DNA of 64,000 bases from CALAGB01 sp963789565 (lineage in GTDB: Bacteria; Chloroflexota; Chloroflexia; Thermomicrobiales; Thermomicrobiaceae). This document shows, piece by piece, positions 26,658-36,356 of this stretch; the stretch's first letter is position 1; each line of letters starts with the position of its first letter. The translations under genes were made by a program, and so were the position numbers. Under the pieces are notes generated by a model. That model did not search any database. It was given only the letters and a program-made list of their open reading frames with translations, and was not told the origin of the DNA. Location: assembly GCA_963789565.1 (NCBI GenBank), contig CAWBKX010000001.1, forward strand, positions 1-64,000. The letters are read 5' to 3'.

Positions 26658-27680
26658 TCAGCTTTCGGCGTGCCTTTCCACGTGACCGCCAAACTGGAAA
26701 CGCATGGCCGACAGGACCTTGTTGGCGAAATCGGCGTTCCCACGAGAACTGAAGCGATCGAACAGAGCGGCGCTGAGAACGTTTGCTGGAACGCCCTCTT
26801 CGACCGCCGCCTGAATCGTCCAGCGACCCTCACCCGAATCGGACACACGCCCGGCGAAATTCTCCAGACCGGGGCTGTCGAGCAAGGCGCTGGCGGTCAA
26901 ATCGAGCAGCCAGGAGCCGATGACGCTCCCTCGTCGCCAGAGTTCGGTGACGTCAGCAAGATTGAAGTCGTACTGGTAGTGCTCGGGGTTCCGCAGCGGC
27001 GCGGTTTCGGCGTCGGCCGAACGCGACTGAGATCCGGCATTTGCATTGTGCAAGATGTTGAGACCCTCGGCGTAGGCCGCCATCACGCCATACTCGATGC
27101 CGTTGTGAACCATTTTGACGAAGTGCCCGCCACCGTTGGGACCGCAATGGAGATAGCCGAATTCGGCCGTACCGCCCACATTTTCACGACCGATGGTGCG
27201 GATCGTGGCTTCGACTCCGGGTGCCAACGAGCGGAAGATCGGATCGAGATGCTGCACAACGTCGGTTTCGCCACCGATCATCAGGCAGTAGCCGCGCTCG
27301 AGTCCCCAGACGCCGCCGCTTGTGCCGACGTCCACATAGTGGATGTTCTTGGCGCGCAACGCTGCGGCACGACGCAGATCGTCCAGATAGTAGGAGTTGC
27401 CACCGTCGATCAGAATGTCACCTTCGGAGAGCAGCGGCAGCAATTCGTCAATCTGCTCATCGACCACGGCTGCGGGAACCATCATCCAGATAGCGCGCGG
27501 GCGCTCGAGCTTGTTGACAAACTCCTCGAGCGTTGCGGCCGCCATACCTCCGTGTTCGTGCGCGAACTCAGTGGCCCGTGCGACGGTACGATTGAAGACA
27601 ACGACGTCCTGTTCCTTGCGCAACAGTCGCTGGGCCATGAAAGCACCCATGCGACCCAAGCCAATCAGCCCTAACTGCAT
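26658..27680 (-). CDS. gnd: 6-phosphogluconate dehydrogenase (decarboxylating), short bacterial type
   Basis: Oxidises and decarboxylates 6-phosphogluconate to ribulose 5-phosphate in the oxidative pentose phosphate pathway. ATG 27680 lies behind AAGGAG; the frame upstream to 28028 is not coding. The Rossmann start MQLGLIGLGRMG is followed by VFNRT, VPAAVVDEQ, the DGGNSYYLDD loop and VDVGTSGGVWGLERGYCLM. The catalytic helix is GGGHFVKMVHNGIEYG (Lys and Asn of the family) and the C-terminal domain has DSGEGRWTIQAAVEEGV. The length (340 residues) fits the short YqeC/GndA-like class, which often uses NAD. No other pentose phosphate gene is adjacent. Confidence 0.92.
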   Translation of the reverse strand: MQLGLIGLGRMGAFMAQRLLRKEQDVVVFNRTVARATEFAHEHGGMAAATLEEFVNKLERPRAIWMMVPAAVVDEQIDELLPLLSEGDILIDGGNSYYLDDLRRAAALRAKNIHYVDVGTSGGVWGLERGYCLMIGGETDVVQHLDPIFRSLAPGVEATIRTIGRENVGGTAEFGYLHCGPNGGGHFVKMVHNGIEYGVMAAYAEGLNILHNANAGSQSRSADAETAPLRNPEHYQYDFNLADVTELWRRGSVIGSWLLDLTASALLDSPGLENFAGRVSDSGEGRWTIQAAVEEGVPANVLSAALFDRFSSRGNADFANKVLSAMRFQFGGHVERHAES

Positions 27681-28020
27681 GCACCAACTCCTTTCAATCC
27701 ATCGTTGTTCATGACGGCGACATCGTATGAGGCCCGTCACGAATTCGTTTCCAGCATCGACGGCCGCGACGCGTGCGTCAACCGCCACGCGATCCACACT
27801 CAGCAATCCGCGCGCAAGAGTCTCACCGAGACCGGCAGGGATGACCGGAAATGCACCTTGCGCGGAGTTTCGAACGTCTCTCTGTCGAACGTGCGTGGTA
27901 CGGACCATGCCGTACTCAAGACAGCCGATGGTACCTTTTGATTTGAACCGTCGCAGACGGATCTCGATAATCGAAGCGTGGTCCGCACCGCCTTCTCCTT
28001 GAATCGGAGCTGACTCCCGA
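27681..28020. other. Divergent intergenic region
   Basis: 340 bases between divergent gnd and the kinase-like gene. It carries only extensions of frames from both genes; no site was recognised. Confidence 0.4.
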
Positions 28021-30468
28021 ATGATCATGGATGGCCGCGCCGTCGGCAGCTATCGAATTGAATCGTGGCTGGGTTCAGGTTCGACCGGCGCAGTCTATCG
28101 TGCCGCACGTCTCGACGGCGGCGAGTCTGACGCCGTCAAGATGATTGATGCCGATAACCTGTCGAAGTCGGAACGAGAAAAGTTCCTCAAGCGCGTCGAA
28201 GCAGCCAGATCGTTGCGTCACCCGCACATCGTCGAGATCGCCGAGACCGGAGAGGTTGGCAAGCGCATCTACGTCGCAATGGAGCTGTTCGAGCACGGCT
28301 CCGTGCGCACACTCCTCGACCGAGCGCGCGGAACGGGCCAACCGTTGCCGCTCGATTTGGGACTGGACCTGGTCAAACAGGCCGCGGATGGCATTGGGTT
28401 CGCCCACGAAAATGGTGTTATCCACGGTAATCTCAAGCCGGAAAACCTCCTGCTCAAATCGTCGACCGAGTCGCGGTCCGGTGCGTTTTGGATCGTCAAG
28501 ATCGCCGACTTTGGATTCGCGTCGCACGCAAATTCGATCGATGCATCAGCCACGACGCAGACCGATTCGCGTGCCTATCAATCGCCTGAGGTTCGTTCCG
28601 GCGCGCCGCCGACTCTTCGCGACGACGTGTTCGCTCTCGGCGCAGTCCTCTACGAGATTGCAACTTCTCGCGCGCCCGCAGTGTCATCCACCAGTTCCGG
28701 TGAAGCTCGAAGCATTACTCCGCCTCGACGCCTGAATCCAGCCATACCGCTTGCACTGGAAACGGTCATTCTGCGCTGCCTTTCGACGGATCAGGCCGAA
28801 CGCTTCGCCAACGGCTCCGAGCTTGCGACTGCCCTCGCATCTGTCCTGGGCAACACCACGCCGGGTAGTAGCTCGATCTCGATCGACGCGAAGAGGACCG
28901 CTGCCCTGGAGGTCGACGCGATCGAATATCGCTTGTCGCTCAACCAGGGCGGACAGGCCTCCATCGAATTGCACATCTCCAATCGCAGCGATGTCCCAAT
29001 CGACGTTCGCGTCGAGGCTGAGTCGACGGAACTGCTGGGGTTTCCGGATCTTCCACGGCTATTGCGCCTCGACGTGGAGCAACGCAAATCCATTTCGATC
29101 CAGGTTCGACTCGACACCGATCATCGTCCGCTTCCGGGTGAGTATCGTGTCCAACTACACGTGCGTCCGACGGAAGCGGGGGCCAGTGTCATCGAATTGC
29201 CGATCGCCATCATCGTCCAACCGGAGATGACCACGCAGCTGAGTTTGCAGCAGGTCGGTCGCGAAACAAGCAGGCAAGTGGTCTTTCACGCGACGGTGAC
29301 GAACCACGGAGATCGTGTCGAGCATGTCTCGTTTCAGGGACGTGATGTGGAGCACCGACTTCGCTTTCGCTTCCGTCCCGAGATGGTCACCATCGAACCG
29401 GGACGCTCTCGGACCATCACTCTCGAGGTGACGGATCGAGCGCGGCAACCGGGATCGGAACACGTCAGCTTCGAGGTCACGGCGCACTCATCGACGGGCC
29501 CATCCGCGTCGGCTACTGGTGAATTCGTTCGCCAACTCCCCGAATCGGCGGGAACGCGTCGCGTGTTGGTCGGGTTTGGCGCGCTCGGCACGATGGCCGT
29601 TGTGCTTGCGGTCGTGTTGCTTGCCACCTTCATGCGAGCAGGCTCGTCTCATTCCATCACCGACGTGCCGACACCGACCGTCGCCCTTTCGCGAACCGAA
29701 ACATCGGCGTCAGTGCCGACGACTACACCATCACCGTCACCGAGCCCCACCGAACCAGCTCCGACACCAACTCCCACGGTCACGCCCACTCCGACCGTGA
29801 CTCCGACGACTGACACTCCAATTGCGGTGAAACAGGTTGCGACAAGCAAAAACGTCGTGGCGCTTACCTTCTCGGTGGGCGACGATCCAACGTCGGTTGC
29901 CAAGGTGGAGACTATCCTGACACTGCTCAAAGCTCGCAACGTCGTCGCGAGCTTCGGAATATCAGGTATTTGGGCGCAGGCTCATCCGGATCTGGTTCGC
30001 CAGATCGTCGCAGGTGGCAACCAGCTGGTCAACGAGACGTACGACCACACATCGTTCACCGGGAGCAGCGCCCCGGATTCAGCCACGTCCACCGCTGCGC
30101 GCGTGAATGAACTGACACGTGCCGACCAAATCTTCAAACAAATCACGGGCGAAACCACGGCCCCCTATTACCGACCTCCGTACGGCGACATCGATTCCGG
30201 CCCAAACTCCACCGTCGAGCGGGACGCCGCCACAGCCGGATACTCTGTCGCGGTCCTCTGGTCGATCGACACCATGAGCTGGTCGTCGACGCAAACGGTC
30301 GGGAAGATGATCGCGTCCGCCAGCAAGGCCGGGCCAGGGGACATCATCCTGTTCAGTCTAGCGCCGGCCGGAGGCGACAAAGACGTCTCGGCGCTGCCAC
30401 AGGTGATCGACAATTTACGAAGTGCTGGATTCGCTTTCGCCACCGTAAAGGATCTCGTCGGGCGCTAG
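28021..30468 (+). CDS. Receptor-like fusion: degenerate Ser/Thr kinase, Ig-like domains, membrane helix, degenerate NodB deacetylase
   Basis: Residues 10-275 are a protein kinase fold with GSGSTGAV (P-loop), Lys40, Asn142 in KPENLLL and D163FG, but the catalytic loop reads H135-G-N137 where active kinases have HRD, so the catalytic base is Asn. Residues about 300-505 look like two Ig-like modules (NHGDRVEHVSF, ITLEVTDRARQPG). One membrane helix spans about 515-540, then a Pro/Thr-rich linker. Residues about 610-815 match polysaccharide deacetylases (RPPYGDID, WSIDTMSW), yet the metal site is altered: the usual TFDDGP is TFSVGDDP and the HTYSH-like motif is ETYDH. Inference: a sensor or scaffold linking cell-wall binding to the cytoplasm rather than two enzymes. 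The gene is intact and followed by a terminator, so not decayed. Confidence 0.8.
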   Translation: MIMDGRAVGSYRIESWLGSGSTGAVYRAARLDGGESDAVKMIDADNLSKSEREKFLKRVEAARSLRHPHIVEIAETGEVGKRIYVAMELFEHGSVRTLLDRARGTGQPLPLDLGLDLVKQAADGIGFAHENGVIHGNLKPENLLLKSSTESRSGAFWIVKIADFGFASHANSIDASATTQTDSRAYQSPEVRSGAPPTLRDDVFALGAVLYEIATSRAPAVSSTSSGEARSITPPRRLNPAIPLALETVILRCLSTDQAERFANGSELATALASVLGNTTPGSSSISIDAKRTAALEVDAIEYRLSLNQGGQASIELHISNRSDVPIDVRVEAESTELLGFPDLPRLLRLDVEQRKSISIQVRLDTDHRPLPGEYRVQLHVRPTEAGASVIELPIAIIVQPEMTTQLSLQQVGRETSRQVVFHATVTNHGDRVEHVSFQGRDVEHRLRFRFRPEMVTIEPGRSRTITLEVTDRARQPGSEHVSFEVTAHSSTGPSASATGEFVRQLPESAGTRRVLVGFGALGTMAVVLAVVLLATFMRAGSSHSITDVPTPTVALSRTETSASVPTTTPSPSPSPTEPAPTPTPTVTPTPTVTPTTDTPIAVKQVATSKNVVALTFSVGDDPTSVAKVETILTLLKARNVVASFGISGIWAQAHPDLVRQIVAGGNQLVNETYDHTSFTGSSAPDSATSTAARVNELTRADQIFKQITGETTAPYYRPPYGDIDSGPNSTVERDAATAGYSVAVLWSIDTMSWSSTQTVGKMIASASKAGPGDIILFSLAPAGGDKDVSALPQVIDNLRSAGFAFATVKDLVGR

Positions 30469-30654
30469 GTGGCGGAGCCGACTATCGGGCTAATTGCCGC
30501 GACTGATAATCCAGGCAGACGTCGCGATCATCACCCCGCCTCCCGTCGCACCAAGGTTGGCACGCTCACCGATGAAAGCCGCTCTGAGCAGATGGGCGCG
30601 ACGGGCGGTTGTACAAAGACCGATGCCGCGCATCTGACTCGATCGACATGATTA

Positions 30655-30679
30655 CGGCGGGCTCTCAGTGAGCCCGCCG
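30655..30679. terminator. Bidirectional hairpin between convergent genes
   Basis: Perfect 10-base arms CGGCGGGCTC and GAGCCCGCCG with loop TCAGT, between the kinase-like gene (187 bases upstream) and the convergent M28 peptidase gene (29 bases away). Confidence 0.7.
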
Positions 30680-30707
30680 AATCGCTTTCCGACGTTGTGT
30701 TCAAGGA

Positions 30708-32465
30708 CTACGATGCCTTGCTCAGCGCTTCGTCGATGGCTGATTTTGCCTCACGCAGCGCTTGCCGCACCCGATTACGCTCTCGCTGGAGCTTGATCCG
30801 CAGCAGGTGTCGCTCTCCACTCTCTTCGTCCATCTGAGCCAGCTTGCCAGCCGGCCGCAGGCCCGGCACAGGTTGTGAGCCGAGCGCCAGATCCTGCTCG
30901 TACGGACCATGCTCGGTGTAATTCACCGGAATCAGCAGACGGCTCAGGCGCATGATGCACTCGTTCAGCGCGTCGGCCTGTGCATCGTTCACGGGTCGTT
31001 CGCAGCGTTCGCGAAGTTCGTTCGCCGCTTCGAGTAGTGCGTCCGCCTCCGCCAGCACAGCGCTCATTTCGAACGCATTGCCTGCGGAAGATGCGATATC
31101 TCGCAGCGCGGAGCGGACTTCCTGGACCGCATGTGTCTGATCGAACGGCAGGATGGGGTCGGTCGCGAGACGGTAGACCGTCGCCAACAAAACGCGCGCG
31201 TCTCGCGCCAGGAACTCGGGTTCGATCTTGTCCATGAGATCGTCTTTCGTGTGCCACCACCAGGCAGTGCCGCCTCGGCGCGGTCGCCCGCCGCTGATCC
31301 CGGCCGACATGTCCGCCTGCGCGTCATCGGACGGTCCTTGCGACGAAATACCGCAGTAGAAAGAGGGAAGTCCCACACCCCAGAAGGATTGGTCTCCCAA
31401 TCGACCGATGCGCCGGTATTCGAGCTCCTGATCGGTCAATGCCTCGATCAGCTCGCGCGCCAGGCCATGCGCTTCCGCCATGGTTGGAGCTTCCGAAAGG
31501 ACCGTGGCGTTGATGGCGCCCGGACCGTCGATGTTGACGTGAGCGACGCAATGGTCGTGTAGATCCGTCCAGAACTCATCGGCATACCAGGTCGACGTGC
31601 CGTATCTGGCATGCGAGTGGCCCGACCAGAAAGCCAGATGAACGCCACGCTTGAGCATGTCACGGTGATGGCTGAGGATACGTCCAACCTCCATCATCGA
31701 TGCGTTGGCACTGCCGTTGTCCATGGCGCCGTAATGCCATGAATCGACGTGGCCACTGAACATGACAAACTGATCTGACGGCGCTTCTGGGTCGATATAG
31801 GCAACCAGCGTCGGCAGAGGTCGCCAACCGGTGTCGACTTCAGTCGTTATTTTGACGCGAGCGACACCTGCTTTCATATACTCCTTGAGCGTGTCACCCG
31901 CGGCCGCGTCGATCGAGACGTGCGGCAGCGTCGGAAGTTTGCCCACGGTTTCGGGCGTGGGGCTACCCCAAACGGGCGAGATGATCATTTCATGGACTTC
32001 AGGGCCGCTGATGCTGATCACGCCCACCGCGCCATGCGATTCTGATGGAGCGACCTTTGGCGGTCCGGCAAGTCCTTCGGTGAGGACGATCTTTCCGCGC
32101 GCATCGATCGACGCGTAATCTTCGTCACGTCCCGCTCCGGCATACACCAATTCGGCTTCGATGCCACCGGCGCCCGTCGTCGTAGAAAAGGAGTGCGTGA
32201 TGCACGGGAGCGATTCGCCTCCGACGATTTGCAACGACGCAGGCCCCGGAAGGCTGACCAAACAGATCGGGTTGTAGCGCTCGTACTTGATGCCCCAGCT
32301 CTCGATGACGGACGCAATGTAGTCGAACGACTTTCGCTCTTCCTCACTACCGGAAAGCCTGACCCACTGAGCAATATTCTCGTTATATTCCATCAACTGG
32401 TCAGCAGAGACTTCACTCAAGAGATCGCGAAGCGCGTCACTCACAGCCGGGCTTTGACTTGGCAT
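30708..32465 (-). CDS. M28-family metallopeptidase with PA domain, active-site variant
   Basis: The 585-residue cytoplasmic protein (no signal peptide) has a protease-associated domain (residues about 95-235) inserted before an M28 catalytic core. Zinc ligands are visible in SGHVDSWHYGAMDNGSANAS (His, Asp), HVNIDGPGA (Asp) and WWWHTKDD (His). The usual Glu-Glu pair after the FxxxG strand is missing: that place reads FWSGHSHARYGTSTWY. Known M28 enzymes use the two Glu as general base and metal ligand, so the activity may differ (a metal-binding or altered hydrolase clade). The C-terminal 150 residues are helical. The ATG at 32465 lies close behind a GAGG stretch. It stands alone between terminator and intergenic region. 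Confidence 0.78.
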   Translation of the reverse strand: MPSQSPAVSDALRDLLSEVSADQLMEYNENIAQWVRLSGSEEERKSFDYIASVIESWGIKYERYNPICLVSLPGPASLQIVGGESLPCITHSFSTTTGAGGIEAELVYAGAGRDEDYASIDARGKIVLTEGLAGPPKVAPSESHGAVGVISISGPEVHEMIISPVWGSPTPETVGKLPTLPHVSIDAAAGDTLKEYMKAGVARVKITTEVDTGWRPLPTLVAYIDPEAPSDQFVMFSGHVDSWHYGAMDNGSANASMMEVGRILSHHRDMLKRGVHLAFWSGHSHARYGTSTWYADEFWTDLHDHCVAHVNIDGPGAINATVLSEAPTMAEAHGLARELIEALTDQELEYRRIGRLGDQSFWGVGLPSFYCGISSQGPSDDAQADMSAGISGGRPRRGGTAWWWHTKDDLMDKIEPEFLARDARVLLATVYRLATDPILPFDQTHAVQEVRSALRDIASSAGNAFEMSAVLAEADALLEAANELRERCERPVNDAQADALNECIMRLSRLLIPVNYTEHGPYEQDLALGSQPVPGLRPAGKLAQMDEESGERHLLRIKLQRERNRVRQALREAKSAIDEALSKAS

Positions 32466-32918
32466 GGTGTGGACCTCCCTCGACGGTGTTTAGTCGGCTC
32501 ACTGCTCGTCAATTTCGTCGAGCGTCACGACAGGACGTCGCCGACGTCGAACAACGCGATCTTCGCACGTTGCGCGGAATCGGATCAATCGAACCTTGGG
32601 CGCGTTCCTTGCGGAATCAACGGTCGGAACCGTCATAGTGTCGATCTCCGAGTTTGCCGCGTTTCATTGTGGCAACGAATTGAGGCTACCCATAGCGGCA
32701 ACCCTATTGCCGAAATACCACGTTTTCGTTGATAATACGAACGAATCGCGGTGCTCCCGGTCCAGAACATCAACCCCGTAATCCGGCGGTACGCTCGCGG
32801 GGCGAGTTTGAACCAATCGATAGAGATCGCGAGCCTGGAATCGCTCCGCGATCGCATGTAGCGCCAAACAGACTGGAATGCGTGGCGTGAGGGTATCTGC
32901 GATGAGAGGCCCTGATTA
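32466..32918. other. Divergent intergenic region
   Basis: 453 bases between the divergent M28 peptidase and histidine kinase genes. No gene or RNA was recognised. GAGAGG near 32903 serves the next start. Confidence 0.4.
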
Positions 32919-35900
32919 ATGGATTCCATTTGCTTGATTTGCTCGCCTGAACAAAGACGCGCCGACATCGCATCACTGTTACGACGTTATGTCGCTGATA
33001 ATTATTTCTGCCTTTGTGTTCTTTGTGATCGTTCTCTTCCTGACTCGATTGAGGATGTCGCTGGCACGGACGACGCTTTGGTCGATGCCCTCGCACTTGA
33101 TGCCGTCGCCTTTGCCAACGGCGACGATTTTCTCTCCACCTCAACAACTCAGATCGAATCGCTGTGGAGCGAGGTTGTCCGTCGGCGCGATAGCGCACGC
33201 CACCGCGGATTTGCGGGCCTGCTGCTAACCGTCGACTTTTCAACGATCGCGTCGATGACACGAAGCCTCGACGACTTCTTCACCTCCCCCTTTGCCTCCG
33301 CCGACGACGTCACGATTTGTTGCCTGTACGACCGCAATTCTGCAAGCCTCAACGGTCTTCCCGACAGTATTCGCGGACACCGCCTAATTATGGTGAACTC
33401 CGAGCTTCGCGAGAATCCGTTCCATTGTCGAGACGATGGCGATCACGATCTACCGTCTGACGTTGAGTCGCTCCTGGCTATGCTGGATGGCATACCATCT
33501 GACTCGCCGGACGGCAGATCTGATTCAGCCCGCTCCAACCAGATCGCAACCAGGATATCGGTCGACCGCGCCCCACTCTTCATTCAGAACGTCGCCGACT
33601 CGCTGGTCAAGGTCGATCGGGACGGCACCATCATCGAGTCAAACTCGATCGCGGCGACCATGTGGATGCGCACATCTGACGAAATGGTCGGTCAGAACAT
33701 CTGGGATTTGCATCCGGAAGCGATCGGCAGCCACACCTATCAGCAAGTTCAACGCTGTATGCGAGACAACGAGCACGCGCAATTCGAGACATACTCGACC
33801 GTTATGGGTCGATGGATCGAAGTGACGCTCATCCCACAAGACGGCGATCTCTGGATCAGCGTGAGAGACATCAGCAAGCGAAAGCGTATTGAAGAGACGT
33901 TGAACCAGCGGGTTCGGCAACAGGCTGCCGTGGCCGATCTCGGACAACAGGCACTGGTGTCGATCGACTTGCCGTCGTTCATGAACAGACTGGTCGAGAC
34001 TGTTGGCCAGACGCTGGACGTGGGGTTCGTCGAGCTGTGGGAAATCAGTCCTGCGCGAGATGAGTTCCTTCTGGTGTCCGCGGTCGGCTGGCCGATCGAG
34101 GACATTGGCTCGCTCACCATCCCCGCTACGCCACAGTCAGAGGCCGGCTATACCCTTCAGGTCGGAGGGCCGGTCATCGTTCACGATTTGACCACCGAGC
34201 GACGGTATGAGGATGCGGATCTTCTCAGCGCACGAGGCATCGTCAGTGGGATCAGTGTCTTGGTCACCGTCGGAGACAATCCGTACGGCGTGTTGAGCGT
34301 CCACACGTCGGAGCGCACGCAATTCACTCAGGATGACGTCAACTTCGTGCAGTCGGTTGCCAATATTCTGGTCACGACAGTCGACCACGAACGTGCTGAA
34401 GAGCTTCAGCGCCATTACGCGGCCATTGTCTCCTCATCCGACGACGCGATTATTGGTGAGACGCTGAACGGTCTTATTTCCGGTTGGAACCTGGCAGCCG
34501 AGCGCATGTTCGGCTACTCCGCGGAGGAGGTCATGGGGCAGCCGGTAACCAACCTCTATCCAGACCACCTGCGCCATGAGATGCATGAGCTGCTGGAGCA
34601 GATTTATCAGGGTCGTCGTGTCGAGCAACATGAGTCGATCCGGCGGACCAAAGATGGACGACTGATCGACGTCTCCGTGTCACTCTCTCCGATTCGCGAT
34701 CGCATGGGCCGCATCATTGGTGCTTCAAAGACGGCCCGAGACATCAGCGAACGCAAGCTGATCGAGATTGAGCGCGCTGCCGTTGACCAAAGGCTGCAGC
34801 TGGCACTTGAAGCCGGACGCATGGGCACGTGGGATTGGAATCTGGGCACCGACGAGATCATTTGGTCGCCCAACATGGAGCGCATTCATGGGCTCGAGCC
34901 GGGGACCTTCGGTGGCACGTTCGAGGAATTCAAGCGCAGCCTGCATCCGGACGATCGTGTCCGAGTTCTGGACGCCATCAACGAAACCGTCGAAAACGGT
35001 GAAGATTTCCACGTGGAATATCGCAATATCCGCCCCGATGGCGAGGTTCAATGGCTCGATGCTCGCGGTCGAGTCGTGCAGAGCGGACGCGGACGTCCCG
35101 ATCACATGACCGGTGTCTGCACCGATGTCACCGAGCAGGTGGAGAGTCGCAGGCAGATCGCGAAATTCGCCGCGGCCGCGATCGCGGAGCGAGACCGCCT
35201 GCAGCAGATCATCGACATCATCCCAGAAGGCATCGCCATCACAGATGAGAGTGGTCGCATTCTCGTGAGCAACCAGGCTGCGAGACAGATCTGGGGACAG
35301 ATCCCTCCGGACAGCGACATGCACGGCTACGACGCCTTTGGAGTTGTCGATCCCGACGGCAGCCCCTGGCCATGGGATCAACTTCCAACCTCTCGTTCGC
35401 TCCTGAATGGCGAGCGCACCGTTGGCAAACAACTCACGTTGCGCAACGCAACCTCTGGAGAATTGGTTCCGCTCTTGGTCAATAGCGCCCCAATCGTCGA
35501 TGAGCAGGGCACAGTCACGGGTGCGGTGACCACGTTCCAGGACATCACCTCGTTCAAGGAGTTCGAGCGTCAAAAGGACGAGTTCCTGCAGACGTTGTCT
35601 CACGACCTCAAGAACCCACTCACGTCGGTGAAAGGCAACGCGCAATTCCTTCGTCGCCGCGCGCAGGCGGCAAACCCGGATCTCCTACCGATCGTCGACC
35701 GCATCGAAAATTCGGCAGTCCAGGCGGTCGAGCTCATCGACGAACTTCTTGATCTAACACGCTTGCAGATGGGACGGCCGGTCGAACTGGTGCGCAGCCG
35801 CACTGATTTGAACCAAGTGGTTCGACAAGTGGCCGACCAGCAGGCGGCTACATCACGCTTCCATCGCATTCGCGTGGAGACCGAAGATTCGTCGCTCATC

Positions 35901-36278
35901 GGACATTTCGACGAGATGCGGCTCTCACGTGTTCTGTCGAATCTCATCAACAACGCCATCAAGTACAGCCCAGACAACACCGAGATCGTCATCCGGATCG
36001 AACATTCTCAGGACGACCGGCTTTGGGCACAAATCCACATTGTCGATCATGGCATCGGCATTCCGGCCACCGACCTGCCACGGCTCTTCGAGCGCTTCCG
36101 GCGCGGATCAAACGTCGAAGGGCAGATTCGAGGGTCCGGCCTCGGATTGGCCAGCTCGAAACAGATCGTGGAGCAGCACGGGGGTCGTATCGAGGTCAAG
36201 AGCGTCGAAGGTGACGGCTCGACCTTCACCGTCTACCTGCCGCTGGACGACGTGCCATTGGTCCGTCACACATCCTGA
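32919..36278 (+). CDS. Large PAS/GAF sensor histidine kinase with MEDS-like N-terminus
   Basis: 1119 residues without membrane segments. Residues 1-190 resemble a MEDS-type sensor (SICLICSPEQRRADIASLLR...). Next are a PAS domain (about 225-330), a GAF domain (about 345-495), then three more PAS modules (about 500-620, 625-745 with DWNLGTDEIIWSPNMERIHG, and 755-880). The transmitter has FLQTLSHDLKNPLTSVKGN with phospho-acceptor His895, N box NLINNAIKYSPDN, G1 VDHGIGIP and G2 GSGLGLASSKQIVEQHGG. It autophosphorylates on His in response to soluble signals. No response regulator gene is next to it; the only one in the window is 17.5 kb away, so it is an orphan here. Confidence 0.88.
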   Translation: MDSICLICSPEQRRADIASLLRRYVADNYFCLCVLCDRSLPDSIEDVAGTDDALVDALALDAVAFANGDDFLSTSTTQIESLWSEVVRRRDSARHRGFAGLLLTVDFSTIASMTRSLDDFFTSPFASADDVTICCLYDRNSASLNGLPDSIRGHRLIMVNSELRENPFHCRDDGDHDLPSDVESLLAMLDGIPSDSPDGRSDSARSNQIATRISVDRAPLFIQNVADSLVKVDRDGTIIESNSIAATMWMRTSDEMVGQNIWDLHPEAIGSHTYQQVQRCMRDNEHAQFETYSTVMGRWIEVTLIPQDGDLWISVRDISKRKRIEETLNQRVRQQAAVADLGQQALVSIDLPSFMNRLVETVGQTLDVGFVELWEISPARDEFLLVSAVGWPIEDIGSLTIPATPQSEAGYTLQVGGPVIVHDLTTERRYEDADLLSARGIVSGISVLVTVGDNPYGVLSVHTSERTQFTQDDVNFVQSVANILVTTVDHERAEELQRHYAAIVSSSDDAIIGETLNGLISGWNLAAERMFGYSAEEVMGQPVTNLYPDHLRHEMHELLEQIYQGRRVEQHESIRRTKDGRLIDVSVSLSPIRDRMGRIIGASKTARDISERKLIEIERAAVDQRLQLALEAGRMGTWDWNLGTDEIIWSPNMERIHGLEPGTFGGTFEEFKRSLHPDDRVRVLDAINETVENGEDFHVEYRNIRPDGEVQWLDARGRVVQSGRGRPDHMTGVCTDVTEQVESRRQIAKFAAAAIAERDRLQQIIDIIPEGIAITDESGRILVSNQAARQIWGQIPPDSDMHGYDAFGVVDPDGSPWPWDQLPTSRSLLNGERTVGKQLTLRNATSGELVPLLVNSAPIVDEQGTVTGAVTTFQDITSFKEFERQKDEFLQTLSHDLKNPLTSVKGNAQFLRRRAQAANPDLLPIVDRIENSAVQAVELIDELLDLTRLQMGRPVELVRSRTDLNQVVRQVADQQAATSRFHRIRVETEDSSLIGHFDEMRLSRVLSNLINNAIKYSPDNTEIVIRIEHSQDDRLWAQIHIVDHGIGIPATDLPRLFERFRRGSNVEGQIRGSGLGLASSKQIVEQHGGRIEVKSVEGDGSTFTVYLPLDDVPLVRHTS

Positions 36279-36295
36279 CCGATTCCAGAAACAGC

Positions 36296-36336
36296 GAGTC
36301 CGGCTCACAGCGATGAATGCATGCTGGGCCGGACTC
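36296..36336. terminator. Hairpin between convergent genes
   Basis: GAGTCCGGC (36296-36304) pairs perfectly with GCCGGACTC (36328-36336); the loop contains a second small stem. It lies between the histidine kinase and the convergent M20 peptidase genes. Confidence 0.5.
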
Positions 36337-36356
36337 AGCTTTGGGCCTTCTGTGCG

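Noticed and set aside
26670..27674. Plus-strand frame of 334 codons opposite gnd
   Set aside because: The minus strand encodes a complete 6-phosphogluconate dehydrogenase with all motifs; this frame is its mirror.
34725..35645. Minus-strand frame of 306 codons inside the histidine kinase gene
   Set aside because: Fully inside a gene with clear PAS and kinase motifs on the other strand.
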